Below are positions 43,518 through 52,351 of a stretch of 64,000 nucleotides of DNA, piece after piece. How positions within the stretch are numbered: position 1 is the first letter of the stretch; each line of letters starts with the position of its first letter. The stretch is from Fibrobacteraceae bacterium. Its GTDB lineage: Bacteria > Fibrobacterota > Fibrobacteria > Fibrobacterales > Fibrobacteraceae. Under the pieces are notes generated by a model. It was not told the DNA's origin, searched no databases, and worked only from the letters and a program-made list of their open reading frames with translations. The translations under genes were made by a program, and so were the position numbers. The stretch lies in contig JAGAKE010000002.1 of the NCBI GenBank assembly GCA_017625775.1, positions 124,001-188,000 on the forward strand. Direction: 5' to 3'.

Positions 43518-43588
43518 TGAGCTATGGTGTAATGGTAGCACAACAGATTCTGACTCTGTTTGTTTTGGTTCGAATCCAGATAGCTCAA
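43518..43588 (+). tRNA. tRNA-Gln (anticodon CUG)
   Basis: A 71-nt cloverleaf. Acceptor TGAGCTA pairs perfectly with TAGCTCA, the D-loop is GTAATGGTAGC-like, the anticodon loop is TTCTGAC (anticodon CTG) on a five-pair ACAGA/TCTGT stem, and the T-loop is TTCGAAT. No CCA is encoded; it must be added. Confidence 0.93.
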
Positions 43589-43591
43589 TAG

Positions 43592-43619
43592 AAATCCTGT
43601 CAGTGACAGGATTTTTTTT
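43592..43619 (+). terminator. Terminator after tRNA-Gln
   Basis: Stem AAATCCTGTC / GACAGGATTT, 3-nt loop, followed by Ts; three bases beyond the tRNA. Confidence 0.88.
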
Positions 43620-43699
43620 GTGGCCAATGTATTTTTATGGCAAGAAACTAAAATAGAATGAATGCATTTCTTTCAGAAAAGAATTTCTAGATTAAAGAT

Positions 43700-44473
43700 A
43701 TGGATTTTTTTGAGTATTATGCGAATTTATTTGGAACACGATGGGATTCATTACGTGAAGCTTTAGTACGTGAAAATCGTCCTATGGAATGGCGTGTAGG
43801 AGACGCTGAATCTTACTTTTTAGATGAGGCTTCCTGGTTTGCTGCGAATGCTCTTGCTGTGGAACCTGGTATGGATGTTTTAGATATGTGTGCGGCTCCG
43901 GGCGGAAAAACTTTAGTATTAGCAAAGGCGTTAGCTGGAAAGGGGAGTCTGCAAAGTAATGATCGGTCGCCAGATAGGCGAGAACGTTTGCGTCGAGTGA
44001 TTATGAATTCGTTACCAGCAGAATATGCCGCAATCGTTTCTGTTTCTGGTTATGGAGGAGAACGCTTTGGTCGATATCGTGCAGAATCTTTTGATAGGAT
44101 TCTTGTAGATGCTCCGTGTTCTTCAGAACGCCATGTCATATCTTCAAAAGAGCATTTGTCTTTATGGAATCCAAAACGAATAAAACGCCTAGCTGTGGAA
44201 CAGGGAGCTTTGCTTGCTTCCGCAGTAGATGCATTGCGGTTTGGAGGGGAATTGATTTATAGTACTTGCGCACTTGCCCTTGAAGAAAATGATGAAGTGG
44301 TAAAAAAAATTATGAAAAAGCGTCGCGGCCTCTTAGAAATTGTGGATTTAACGCCAAAATTTCAAGGAACGGAACGAACTGAATGTGGCTTACGCATGCT
44401 TCCAGACTTGTGTGATGGAAGGGGACCAATTTACTGTGCAAAATTAAGGAAAGTTATTCCTCCAGAAGTTTGA
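43700..44473 (+). CDS. RsmB/NSUN-family RNA (cytosine-5-)-methyltransferase
   Basis: Methylates C5 of cytosine in RNA. The 257-aa protein is shorter than RsmB (about 430 aa) and lacks its N-terminal NusB-like domain; the size is nearer the short NSUN4-like form. SAM-binding motif I is VLDMCAAPGGKTLVLAKAL (about residues 57-75). Catalytic motif IV is RILVDAPCSSERHV, and motif VI, with the second catalytic Cys, is IYSTCALALEEND. The target RNA cannot be deduced. It starts with ATG downstream of tRNA-Gln and overlaps the convergent rubredoxin gene by 20 nt. Confidence 0.88.
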   Translation: MDFFEYYANLFGTRWDSLREALVRENRPMEWRVGDAESYFLDEASWFAANALAVEPGMDVLDMCAAPGGKTLVLAKALAGKGSLQSNDRSPDRRERLRRVIMNSLPAEYAAIVSVSGYGGERFGRYRAESFDRILVDAPCSSERHVISSKEHLSLWNPKRIKRLAVEQGALLASAVDALRFGGELIYSTCALALEENDEVVKKIMKKRRGLLEIVDLTPKFQGTERTECGLRMLPDLCDGRGPIYCAKLRKVIPPEV

Positions 44474-44624
44474 AATGGCTTTTGTCTGCCTTGCATTTTG
44501 GACAAACAAAGGAATCAGGTAAGTCGTCGAAAAGTGTTCCGGGAGCAATACCCGCACTAGGAATTCCTTTTGCTTCATCATAAATATAACCGCAGATTCT
44601 GCAAATATATTTTCTGTAAATCAT
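44454..44624 (-). CDS. Rubredoxin
   Basis: A 56-aa protein too short to be picked up easily. It has the two rubredoxin knuckles YICRICGYIYDEAKG (Cys8, Cys11) and DSFVCPKCKADKSHF (Cys41, Cys44) that hold one Fe(Cys)4. The spacing and the GIPSAGIAPGTLFDDLP loop are family-typical. The ATG has a strong ribosome site, AAGGAG, four to five bases upstream, and the gene is divergent from bamA. It probably carries electrons to the rubrerythrin peroxidase encoded 16 kb away. The stop lies 20 nt inside the convergent methyltransferase gene. Confidence 0.93.
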   Translation of the reverse strand: MIYRKYICRICGYIYDEAKGIPSAGIAPGTLFDDLPDSFVCPKCKADKSHFKLLEE

Positions 44625-44776
44625 AATGTCTCCTTGGTTCTTGAGAGCTGTAAGTAAAATAAATATTGTGAGATTTAGAAAAAAGCCTTTTTTTCTCTTT
44701 TTATGTTGAATCTTTTGTCTTTTCTTCTGTTTAGCGTCGTTCTTTTTTGTATTTTTGAGACCGATATTTTTTTCGC

Positions 44777-44790
44777 GGTAGGTTTATCTG
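44777..44790 (+). promoter_or_regulatory. Ribosome site and CTG start of bamA
   Basis: GGTAGG (44777-44782) lies five bases before CTG (44788-44790). An in-frame TAG overlaps the ribosome site at 44779, so the start cannot be further upstream. The first canonical start, ATG 44836, would delete the signal peptide. Confidence 0.6.
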
Positions 44791-47553
44791 CTTTTTCGTT
44801 TTATTGCAATTGTTTTTGCCTTAGCAACTTTTGGTATGGCTCAGTTAATGAACCCAGCTGAAGAGTTTATGCTGGAAAATCGCGTGCGTCAAGTTCGCGT
44901 TGAAGGCATTGTGAACATGGATGAACGTTCTGTGTTAAGTCGTGTGAGTGTTCGTGATGGTCAGAGTTTCCTTCCTAACATTCTGTCTGACAAAATTAAA
45001 AGTAGCGTTTCTTCTCTTTATGAATCTGGGTATTTTGACGATGTATCTGCTTGGGTTGATTACACAGGGAATCCAAATGAGTTGGACTTGATTTTTAGAG
45101 TAAAGGAATTGCCTGCTTTAGACACTATTGAATTTGAAGGCTATGATGAAATTGCTGTTGAAGATTTAATGCTTAAAACTTCTTTGGTAAACGGTCAAGT
45201 ATATAGTAAAAGTCAGTTAGAAAGAGATAGACAAGCATTGCTAGCTCATTATCGTTCAGAAGGTTATTTGCTTGCTGAAGTCGGATACCGAGAAGAGAAA
45301 GTTTCTGATTATGAAAATAAGATTTTGTTTGTAATTCGAGAAGGCGAAAAAGTTAAAGTTCGTAAAATTACAATTGATGGAAATGAACATATTCCTGCCG
45401 AGGAATTTACCGATCACATGATGACGAAGATTGCTAATTGGTGGGGTGATGGGGAATTTAAAGAATTCGTCTTTGAAGGGGACCGCGACACGGTATTGAA
45501 TGTGGCTCGTCATTTTGGCTATTTAGATGCAGAACTTAAAGATTTTAGAGCAGAATATATGCCAGATTCTACTTGTGGTTTTTATATGGGACGCCTAGTT
45601 AAATCTGGTGAAAAATTAGAACGCTTGTATTCTCAAATGAATCGCGCTATTGAAGATACAACTCATTTGATGCATCGCATGGCAGGTAAAACCAGAGAAT
45701 TACCAGAACATCATTTTAGAAGGTATCGTGGAGAACGTGCTGATATGATGTCTATTCCGCTGCCATATATTGGCGATGAAGTAACGGCTAGTGAAGTTTT
45801 GAATGGACTAGTTCGTTATTCTAAATTGCGTAAAGAATGGATTGATAATTTGCCTGCAAGGCGTTGGGAAAATAAAAAGATTGATTCTTTGATTGCTCTT
45901 GGTAAGAAACGCCGTTCTTTCGATGAAAAACGCTTGGTTCGTTATACTTTGGAAGAATTTTTTCCAGTTCTAGCTCAGTATGATTCTTCTAAAGTTTCTA
46001 ATGCTATGGAAATTTTAATTTCTTTAAATGAAGGTCGTCGTTATTATGCTGGTGATGTTCATTTTTCAGGAAATGAAGTTCTACCTGAAGCCATGCTACA
46101 GCGTACGGTTCGTTTAGAAAAAGGAAAACCTTTTGATTACTATCAGTATGAAAGTACGAAAAAAGCAATTATGGATGCTTATCGTGAAGATGGTTACCTT
46201 TTTGCTCAGTACGAAGAGTCAAGAGAATTTGTAAATGATTCTGTGATTAATTTGAGTTTTAGGCTTTATGAAGGTTTGCCGGCTCAAATTCATAAGGTTC
46301 ATATTCACGGAAATACCAAAACTAAAGATAAGGTGATTCGTCGTGAAATTCGTTTGTTCCCTGGAGATACTTATCGTCAGTCTGCATTAGAACGTAGTTT
46401 CCGTGAAATTATGCAGTTGAATTATTTTGATATGGTTCTTCCAGATATTAAAGTGGTGAACGAACAAGAAGTGGATCTTGATTTTACGGTCACTGAAAAG
46501 GAAGCAGGAACTGGACAATTTAGTTTAGGTGTGGCTTATAGTGAAAGTGATGGATTGACTGGAACAGCTAGTGTTTCTATTCCAAATTGTTGTATGGGTG
46601 ATGGTCAAAGTGCTGCCGTTAGTTTTGAATACGGAGCGGACAAGAAATATGCATCGATAAGTTTTTCGGAACCATATTTCTTAGATATGCCAGTTAGTGT
46701 TGGCGCTAGTTTAAGTTATGGTTGGTGGAATCAAGATGATGATCCAGATATTACCCGTTATGGTGGTAGTGTTTATGTAGGTAAGCGATTGAAATGGCCA
46801 GATGATTATTTCTATGGTCAAGTAGGTTATAGCTGGTTAATGAATAAGCAAGGTGATAATGTTGATGGAAGTTTTGTTCGCTTTACTGGTATAGAATCAG
46901 CTTTGAATTTCCGATTGGTTCGGGATGATAAAAACTTGCCTCAATTCCCAACGGATGGTTCTCGCTATGAATTAGATATTCAAGTAGCTGATGATATTCT
47001 ATTTAGTGACTTTAGCTTTGTGAAAACGGAGGCTACGATTAAGTGGTGGTTCCCACTGTTCAGAGATAGGCTTACGCTTGCTTTGACAAATGAATATGGG
47101 GTAATCTTTGGAGAACCTTTACAGTACAGAACTTTGTATTCTATGGGCGGCGTTCTCGGTTATGAAGGAATGATGCGTGGATACAATTCGGGCTCTATTG
47201 GATACAGACGTTTAGGGCGTAGCTACCAATATATTGGGGCAGAAATTCAATGGGGAATTGTCCCTCAAGTATTCTACTTATTGCCGTTCTTCTTTGATGC
47301 TGGTAATGTTTTTGGTGATGTTTATGATCCATATTCAAAGGTATCGATGAAACAAAAAAATCCGTTGCGTGAATGGGACCCATCGTCTTTGAAACGTGAT
47401 ATTGGATTTGGTTTCCGCGTTGTGGTTCCAATGCTTGGTATTATTGGGTTTGATTTTGCTTGGCCGTTGGATCCGGGAGAAACTTATTCAGGCTATGAAG
47501 AAGATGGCGTAGGCTCAATGAATTTCAACTTTGTGATAGGTCAAGGTTTCTAG
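44788..47553 (+). CDS. bamA: Outer-membrane protein assembly factor BamA
   Basis: Inserts beta-barrel proteins into the outer membrane. Starting at CTG 44788 the 921-aa product opens with LLFRFIAIVFALATFGMA, a good signal peptide; starting at ATG 44836 it has none. Five POTRA domains precede the barrel: starts at about VRQVRVEG, IEFEGYDE, VRKITIDGN, AGDVHFSGNE and HKVHIHGNTK. The third is interrupted by an insert of roughly 135 residues, charged and helical (about 265-400). The 16-strand barrel includes the L6 MRGYNSGSIG (the usual VRGF region) and ends in QGF. The ompH gene follows after a 9-nt gap, the usual order. Confidence 0.92.
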   Translation: MLFRFIAIVFALATFGMAQLMNPAEEFMLENRVRQVRVEGIVNMDERSVLSRVSVRDGQSFLPNILSDKIKSSVSSLYESGYFDDVSAWVDYTGNPNELDLIFRVKELPALDTIEFEGYDEIAVEDLMLKTSLVNGQVYSKSQLERDRQALLAHYRSEGYLLAEVGYREEKVSDYENKILFVIREGEKVKVRKITIDGNEHIPAEEFTDHMMTKIANWWGDGEFKEFVFEGDRDTVLNVARHFGYLDAELKDFRAEYMPDSTCGFYMGRLVKSGEKLERLYSQMNRAIEDTTHLMHRMAGKTRELPEHHFRRYRGERADMMSIPLPYIGDEVTASEVLNGLVRYSKLRKEWIDNLPARRWENKKIDSLIALGKKRRSFDEKRLVRYTLEEFFPVLAQYDSSKVSNAMEILISLNEGRRYYAGDVHFSGNEVLPEAMLQRTVRLEKGKPFDYYQYESTKKAIMDAYREDGYLFAQYEESREFVNDSVINLSFRLYEGLPAQIHKVHIHGNTKTKDKVIRREIRLFPGDTYRQSALERSFREIMQLNYFDMVLPDIKVVNEQEVDLDFTVTEKEAGTGQFSLGVAYSESDGLTGTASVSIPNCCMGDGQSAAVSFEYGADKKYASISFSEPYFLDMPVSVGASLSYGWWNQDDDPDITRYGGSVYVGKRLKWPDDYFYGQVGYSWLMNKQGDNVDGSFVRFTGIESALNFRLVRDDKNLPQFPTDGSRYELDIQVADDILFSDFSFVKTEATIKWWFPLFRDRLTLALTNEYGVIFGEPLQYRTLYSMGGVLGYEGMMRGYNSGSIGYRRLGRSYQYIGAEIQWGIVPQVFYLLPFFFDAGNVFGDVYDPYSKVSMKQKNPLREWDPSSLKRDIGFGFRVVVPMLGIIGFDFAWPLDPGETYSGYEEDGVGSMNFNFVIGQGF

Positions 47554-47562
47554 GAGGTTTTT

Positions 47563-48072
47563 ATGTACAAATTACTTCTTTGCCTTTTGATGTGTTTTGC
47601 AAGTGTATTCGCTGAAGATGGTTTGCGCATTGCTCATGTGGATTCAAAACTTATCTTTGAAGGTTACAAGGGAACTAAAAATGCTCAAAATGAATTTGAT
47701 CGCCAAGTAGCGAAATGGGAGCAACAAGCGAACTTGCTTCAAAAGGAACTTTCTGCAATTAAAGAACGTTTAGATAAGCAAATGCTAATGCTTTCTGATG
47801 AAAAGAAACGAGAATTAGAAGCTGAATATGCTAAAAAGGAAACAGAATTAAAGGATTTTATTTCACGTGTTTATGGTCGTTCAGGAGAATTACTTTCTGA
47901 AAATGAAAAAGTGAGTGCTCCTATTATTCAGCTTATTCGTAAGGCTATTCAAGAAATTGCCCTTCAAGAAGGTTATGATATGGTTGTTGACCGAGCAACA
48001 GGGGCTGTGCTTTTTTGGAAAGCTGAAAATGATTTGACTCAAAAGGTATTAGATTATTTGAATTCAAGATAA
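47563..48072 (+). CDS. skp: OmpH/Skp-family periplasmic chaperone
   Basis: Holds unfolded outer-membrane proteins on their way to BamA. The 169-aa protein has a signal peptide (cleavage after SVFA), the N-terminal strand GLRIAHVDSKLIFEGYKG and two long charged coiled-coil arms (about 35-115). It closes with IALQEGYDMVVDRATGAVLFW, the C-terminal strand of the family. An ideal ribosome site, AGGAGG, precedes the ATG. It is in an operon with bamA and is convergent with ybjQ. Confidence 0.92.
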   Translation: MYKLLLCLLMCFASVFAEDGLRIAHVDSKLIFEGYKGTKNAQNEFDRQVAKWEQQANLLQKELSAIKERLDKQMLMLSDEKKRELEAEYAKKETELKDFISRVYGRSGELLSENEKVSAPIIQLIRKAIQEIALQEGYDMVVDRATGAVLFWKAENDLTQKVLDYLNSR

Positions 48073-48080
48073 GCTAAATG

Positions 48081-48395
48081 TTATTTCTTGAATTTAACAG
48101 CAGTTCCGTAAACAATGACTTCGGCAGCTTGAGCCATAACATTTGATGTTTGATATCGTACATTGATAATTGCGTCTGCGTTTAAAAAACGAGCTTCTTG
48201 TTCCATTCTTTTTGTTGCTTGTTCTCTTGCTTCATTTAGCATTTCAGTATAACCTTTTAGTTCTCCACCGATAATAGATTTTAATCCAGCAAAATAATCT
48301 CGTATAAAGTTTTTGCTGAATACAGTGCTTCCTTTTACTAAACGGAGCGTTTCTAGTTCTTTACCCTCAATGTAATCTGTGTTGACTAAAAGCAT
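48081..48395 (-). CDS. YbjQ/UPF0145 family protein
   Basis: A 104-aa cytoplasmic protein of the YbjQ family (PF01906, sometimes named heavy-metal-binding, without proof). The pattern is clear: an early Gly (YIEGKEL), VKGSTVFSKNFIRDYFAGLKSIIGGELKGYTEML, a helix with REQATKRME, then ADAIINVRYQTSNV and a final YGTAVKF. The family forms small oligomeric rings; function is unknown. Single gene, convergent with ompH (8 nt between stops). Confidence 0.9.
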   Translation of the reverse strand: MLLVNTDYIEGKELETLRLVKGSTVFSKNFIRDYFAGLKSIIGGELKGYTEMLNEAREQATKRMEQEARFLNADAIINVRYQTSNVMAQAAEVIVYGTAVKFKK

Positions 48396-48424
48396 AAAAA
48401 CTTCCTTTTTATGTTAATATATTA

Positions 48425-48453
48425 AAATTCCGCCGACTACGCCGGCGGAATTT
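48425..48453 (-). terminator. Terminator of the second GH9 gene
   Basis: An 11-bp stem, AAATTCCGCCG / CGGCGGAATTT, with a 7-nt loop. It lies past the 3' end of the minus-strand GH9 gene and before ybjQ. Confidence 0.75.
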
Positions 48454-48474
48454 ATGTTGTTTGGAGAAAAGAAA

Positions 48475-50349
48475 TTAATTAAGCTTTTTACCTTTTAAGT
48501 TGTAATAAATTTTCATTCCAGTCTTAGTTGTTTTTTCTAATTGCACGGAACCTTCTCTAAAAATCATACGAACTCCAGAGTCTAGATTTTTGCTGAAATT
48601 TGGCTTGCCAGAAGGAATTCCGTTAATTTCAAATTTTTCCACAGAACTATGGAGGTCGTAGGTTTTTCCGCTAGAAATAATTGCGTGAATGGACCCAGCT
48701 AAGTAAGCAAAAGGAGCGTTCCAGTTAATCGCTACTTCATTAGTAGCATAGCTGCAAGCATTGTCGTAATAAGACCTTGCCACGGCTTCGTTATCAATGT
48801 ATTTCTTTGCACAATCATTTGCACTTTTATTTGGACCTCCTACGAGCATTCCTGGAATTGGAGCGTCAATACCATCTGCTTGGCTTGGTCGATGATGAGG
48901 GTTAAAAACTTGGTTGACTCCATACCCAGTGAGATAAGAAAGATTAAGAGGATTTCTGCCTAACAAGTAATCTAAGATGCCTGTAGCTGCATTTAAATAT
49001 TCTTCCTTTTTAGTTAAAATATAAGCGTGTAATAAAACAATGCCCTTGTTTGCACCTACACTATTAGAACCCCAATAGAAATCCCCTTCGGTCATGGCTA
49101 CACCATAGCCATTGTTTTTAAGAGATTTTATATAATCATCAGCTAAATGTAATATTAAAGCTTTTGCCGAATCCACATCCACTTGTTCAAATACATCAGG
49201 ATTTGTTGCAATTGTAAAAGCAGCTAATGCAGATGTAGTTTGCCAACCCTGAAGTTTCCAACGTGATTTACCTAAGGGAAACTGCCGCATTACATCTAAA
49301 ACGGAATCGTTTCGAGTAATACGGTATAATTCTGCACTTGCCCAAATTTGCTCATCTACGGCGTTTCCATCTTCATAAGTTCCTGTTCCTACATCAGATG
49401 GTTGTTCAAAGAAATCATAAGGGTGTTCTTTTGCCCACCAAAATGCTTTGCCGGCAGCATCTGCCATTTTTTTTGAAAATTCAGAATCATAAGGCTTATA
49501 AATTTCTGATGCTAAAGCAAGAACAGCAACAAAGTTCCAGGTAGCTGTGTTACTTTTTCCTATAGCAAATCGAGGTTTTGTATCTCTATCTGGCATAACA
49601 GTTCCAGAAAATTGCTTCGTTGTAAGTTTATGGAATACACCACCATCTTCTGGATCTTGCATAGTGAGCATCCATTCTAAGTTCCAACGAATTTCATCAA
49701 GAATATCAGGAACATCATTTTTACTTTCCGGAATGTTTAATGAAAGGGTCTTGAAATACTCCTTATTGTGTTGATATAGTTGAAGTAGTGTATAAGTTGA
49801 AATACCTGAATTAACAATGTATTTGCCGTAATCACCAGCATCGTACCAACCCTTTGGGCTGGCAAATGTGGCCATCAATTCTTTGCCAAGTAAAGAATGG
49901 TATCTAGCGGCTGTATCGGGGTGTCCCATAGGGCGAGCGTAAATTCCTGCAAATTCTTCTGTTAATTCCATAGAAGCTCTTTGATAGTAGAACCAGCGAA
50001 GTGAAGCAACAGTCACATCTTCTAAAACTTTATCAGAAATAATTATGGGGTGGCTAATAGCGGAATCTCCAAGGTAAGCAATATAAGTACCTGGTTTTTG
50101 TATTTCAGAAAAATCTACAAGTGATGCGTTTTCATTAGCTGGCTTCCAATAGGCGGCAGCAGGTGCTTTAACAGTTAAAACAGTTTGCTTTGTTGAATCC
50201 TTGAAGACTATATCTTTTCCTTCGGCTCCTACAACAGCTAGTTGTTTAACACCTTTGGTAGGAAATCCAACTTGATTATGATAAGCGGTGGCTGCAAATA
50301 AAGGAGTGCTAGCCAAAGAAATTAGAAGTAAAAAATTATGAAAACGCAT
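48475..50349 (-). CDS. Secreted GH9 endoglucanase with C-terminal tail domain
   Basis: Second GH9 cellulase, 624 aa. Signal peptide (cleavage near ATPLFAA), N-terminal Ig-like domain (about 22-108, ending YIAYLGDSAISHPIII) and the GH9 barrel. Catalytic Asp170 and Asp173 are in GWYDAGDYGKY, the His motif is NPHHRPSQAD and the acid Glu538 is in NEVAINWNAPFAYLAG. Unlike the first GH9, about 55 residues follow the barrel, ending TGMKIYYNLKGKKLN, which looks like the beta-strand end of a secretion or anchoring domain (T9SS-like or Fibrobacter-specific; inference). Terminated by a strong hairpin. Divergent from the phosphate transporter. Confidence 0.95.
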   Translation of the reverse strand: MRFHNFLLLISLASTPLFAATAYHNQVGFPTKGVKQLAVVGAEGKDIVFKDSTKQTVLTVKAPAAAYWKPANENASLVDFSEIQKPGTYIAYLGDSAISHPIIISDKVLEDVTVASLRWFYYQRASMELTEEFAGIYARPMGHPDTAARYHSLLGKELMATFASPKGWYDAGDYGKYIVNSGISTYTLLQLYQHNKEYFKTLSLNIPESKNDVPDILDEIRWNLEWMLTMQDPEDGGVFHKLTTKQFSGTVMPDRDTKPRFAIGKSNTATWNFVAVLALASEIYKPYDSEFSKKMADAAGKAFWWAKEHPYDFFEQPSDVGTGTYEDGNAVDEQIWASAELYRITRNDSVLDVMRQFPLGKSRWKLQGWQTTSALAAFTIATNPDVFEQVDVDSAKALILHLADDYIKSLKNNGYGVAMTEGDFYWGSNSVGANKGIVLLHAYILTKKEEYLNAATGILDYLLGRNPLNLSYLTGYGVNQVFNPHHRPSQADGIDAPIPGMLVGGPNKSANDCAKKYIDNEAVARSYYDNACSYATNEVAINWNAPFAYLAGSIHAIISSGKTYDLHSSVEKFEINGIPSGKPNFSKNLDSGVRMIFREGSVQLEKTTKTGMKIYYNLKGKKLN

Positions 50350-50425
50350 AATTTATCCTTTAAAAAAAGATTCGACATTAAACTAGCTTTATGAAAAAAT
50401 ATTTGAATCATGGAAAATGTTGAAA

Positions 50426-50445
50426 GTGTTTTCATAAGAAAACAC
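50426..50445. promoter_or_regulatory. Inverted repeat between GH9 and the Na/Pi transporter
   Basis: GTGTTTTC-ATAA-GAAAACAC, a perfect 8-bp inverted repeat with a 4-bp centre, 76 bp upstream of the GH9 start. It is preceded by AAA, giving AAAGTGTT as in the direct repeats before the TIGR02147 gene. It may be an operator for a dimeric factor; termination is unlikely as no gene reads into it from the left. Confidence 0.4.
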
Positions 50446-50595
50446 CCCTTTTTTATTGGAAAGAAATCAAATTTTAAAATTTATGTAAAAAAAAAGAACC
50501 ATTAAATTCGGAACAACATTCTCTTTTTTTAATTTTGTACAAGTTTTAAAAAGAGTAAAGATGAACGAATTGCAAATGCATTCAAAGGATTTTTT

Positions 50596-52287
50596 GTGTC
50601 GTTGATTTTAGAATCCTTGGCCTTTCTTTTAGGAGGGCTTGGCGTGTTCCTGCTAGGAATGCGCTTTATGTCCGACGGACTTCAGACAGTAGCAGGACCT
50701 TCACTTAAAAATTTGATTGGGGCTGTAACTAACAACCGTTTTCTTGGGGTGCTAGTTGGGTTGGTGGTTACTTGCCTAGTGCAATCTAGTGCGATTACAA
50801 CTGTAATGGCCATCGGTTTTGTAAATGCCGAAATGATGCTATTGAAGCAGGCGATTGGTGTCATTATGGGGGCAAACGTTGGAACGACCATTACAGGCTG
50901 GGTTCTTGTTTTAGATATAGGGAAGTATGGTTTGCCGCTAGCAGGAATTTGCGCCCTATTTTTCTGCTTTGCGAAGAATGAAAGATTGCGTTATACCATG
51001 TATGCCATATTGGGGGTAGGCCTTGTTTTTATTGGGCTTGAAACGATGAAAGACGCTCTTGAACCCTTGGCAACTTCAGAAAAGTTTAGAAGTGTTTTTG
51101 CGATGTTCTCTGCAGACACTTTCCCAGGTATTATAAAGTGTGTGGTTGTAGGTTGCTTATTAACAGCTTTAGTCCAATCCTCGTCTGCAACTTTAGGTGT
51201 GACAATTGCTTTAGCTTACCAAGGTTTAATTTGTTTTGAAACTTCTGCGGCTTTAATTCTTGGTCAAAATATTGGTTCTACGATTACTGCTTTTATTGCA
51301 TCTATTGGAACTTCTAAAGCAGCCCGTCGAGTTGCTTTGTTCCATATTATCTTCAATGTGCTAGGCGTTTTGTGGGTTGTTTTACTCTTTAGACCATATT
51401 TACATTTTATTCAATTTACTCTTGAGCATCTTTTGAATATAGCGCCTTCAGCGGTAACTCCTCGTATTGAATACTCAAAAGAAAATATTACGACGGCTAT
51501 AGCAACATTCCATACCGCATTTAACGTTGTGAACCTTTTTGTATTCTTGCCATTCACTGGTTACATTGCAAAAATTTTGGAAAAATGTTTTAATCGTCAT
51601 GCTCCACAAAAGAAGCTTGTTGCTACGAAATTAGAAAATCAATTGCTTTCTTCTCCATTTGCAGCAATCACTCATTCTGGACGTGAAATTTTAGGAATGG
51701 GGGAACGAGTAAATGTGATGTTAGACGATTTAGCTGAATGTTTAAAAAATGGTCCAGAAAGTAAAAAACGTAAAGAAGCTGTTTTTGCTGGGGAAGCTCA
51801 TTTGGATTCTGCTCAAGAAGAAGTGACAAATTTCTTAACTCGTTTGTTATCAGGTAGGGCTTCTCAAAGTATCGCAAACGATGCAGAACGTCAACTTCGT
51901 ATGAGTGATGATTTAGAAACGGCTTCGGATTACATTGCGCAAATTTTAAAGTTGCATTTGCGTTTGCAAGATAATAATTTGCAGTTTGATGAAGAACATT
52001 CACAAGGCTTGCTTTCTTTACATGAGAAGAATAAGGCTCTTATAGAATTAGTTTTGCAACAAATTAACAATCCTCGTGATTTCCAACAATTAGAAGCTAT
52101 TCAGCAGGCTGGTTTTGAAATCACTCAATTAGTTCGTAGTTTAAGAAGTATGCACTGGAGTCGTTTAGCTGAAGAACAATATGAACCGTTAATTTCAACA
52201 ACTTATACAGATATGCTTTCTTCATATCGAAAAATTAAAGAACATTTAGTGCAAGTTGCTGAAACAATTTCTCTTCCATCAGCCTAA
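50596..52287 (+). CDS. Na+/phosphate cotransporter family protein with PhoU-like tail
   Basis: A 563-aa membrane protein of the NptA/PNaS family. The two inverted QSSA repeats are present: TCLVQSSAITTVMAIGF and ALVQSSSATLGVTIAL, each followed by GANVGTTITG or GQNIGSTITAF. About eight membrane helices occupy residues 1-340, and a PhoU-like four-helix cytoplasmic region fills the rest (about 370-550). Transport of phosphate with sodium, likely import or efflux, is inferred from family. The start is GTG with AAAGGA six bases upstream; ATG codons in the leader are out of frame. Terminated by a strong hairpin. Confidence 0.9.
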   Translation: MSLILESLAFLLGGLGVFLLGMRFMSDGLQTVAGPSLKNLIGAVTNNRFLGVLVGLVVTCLVQSSAITTVMAIGFVNAEMMLLKQAIGVIMGANVGTTITGWVLVLDIGKYGLPLAGICALFFCFAKNERLRYTMYAILGVGLVFIGLETMKDALEPLATSEKFRSVFAMFSADTFPGIIKCVVVGCLLTALVQSSSATLGVTIALAYQGLICFETSAALILGQNIGSTITAFIASIGTSKAARRVALFHIIFNVLGVLWVVLLFRPYLHFIQFTLEHLLNIAPSAVTPRIEYSKENITTAIATFHTAFNVVNLFVFLPFTGYIAKILEKCFNRHAPQKKLVATKLENQLLSSPFAAITHSGREILGMGERVNVMLDDLAECLKNGPESKKRKEAVFAGEAHLDSAQEEVTNFLTRLLSGRASQSIANDAERQLRMSDDLETASDYIAQILKLHLRLQDNNLQFDEEHSQGLLSLHEKNKALIELVLQQINNPRDFQQLEAIQQAGFEITQLVRSLRSMHWSRLAEEQYEPLISTTYTDMLSSYRKIKEHLVQVAETISLPSA

Positions 52288-52309
52288 TTTGTAATTTAAA
52301 TTATGGAGA

Positions 52310-52338
52310 AACGCTAGGAAAATCCTAGCGTTTTTTTT
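52310..52338 (+). terminator. Terminator of the Na/Pi transporter gene
   Basis: Stem AACGCTAGGA / TCCTAGCGTT with a 3-nt loop, followed by six further Ts. Confidence 0.88.
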
Positions 52339-52351
52339 GAGGTAACGAAAA

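Noticed and set aside
44703-44861. A 52-codon hydrophobic reading frame before and across the bamA start.
   Set aside because: No ribosome site; it runs through the bamA signal-peptide region in another frame and its hydrophobicity follows from the T-rich DNA.
50561-50605. A 14-codon frame overlapping the start of the Na/Pi transporter.
   Set aside because: Weak ribosome site and no conserved feature; the AAAGGA inside it serves the GTG start.
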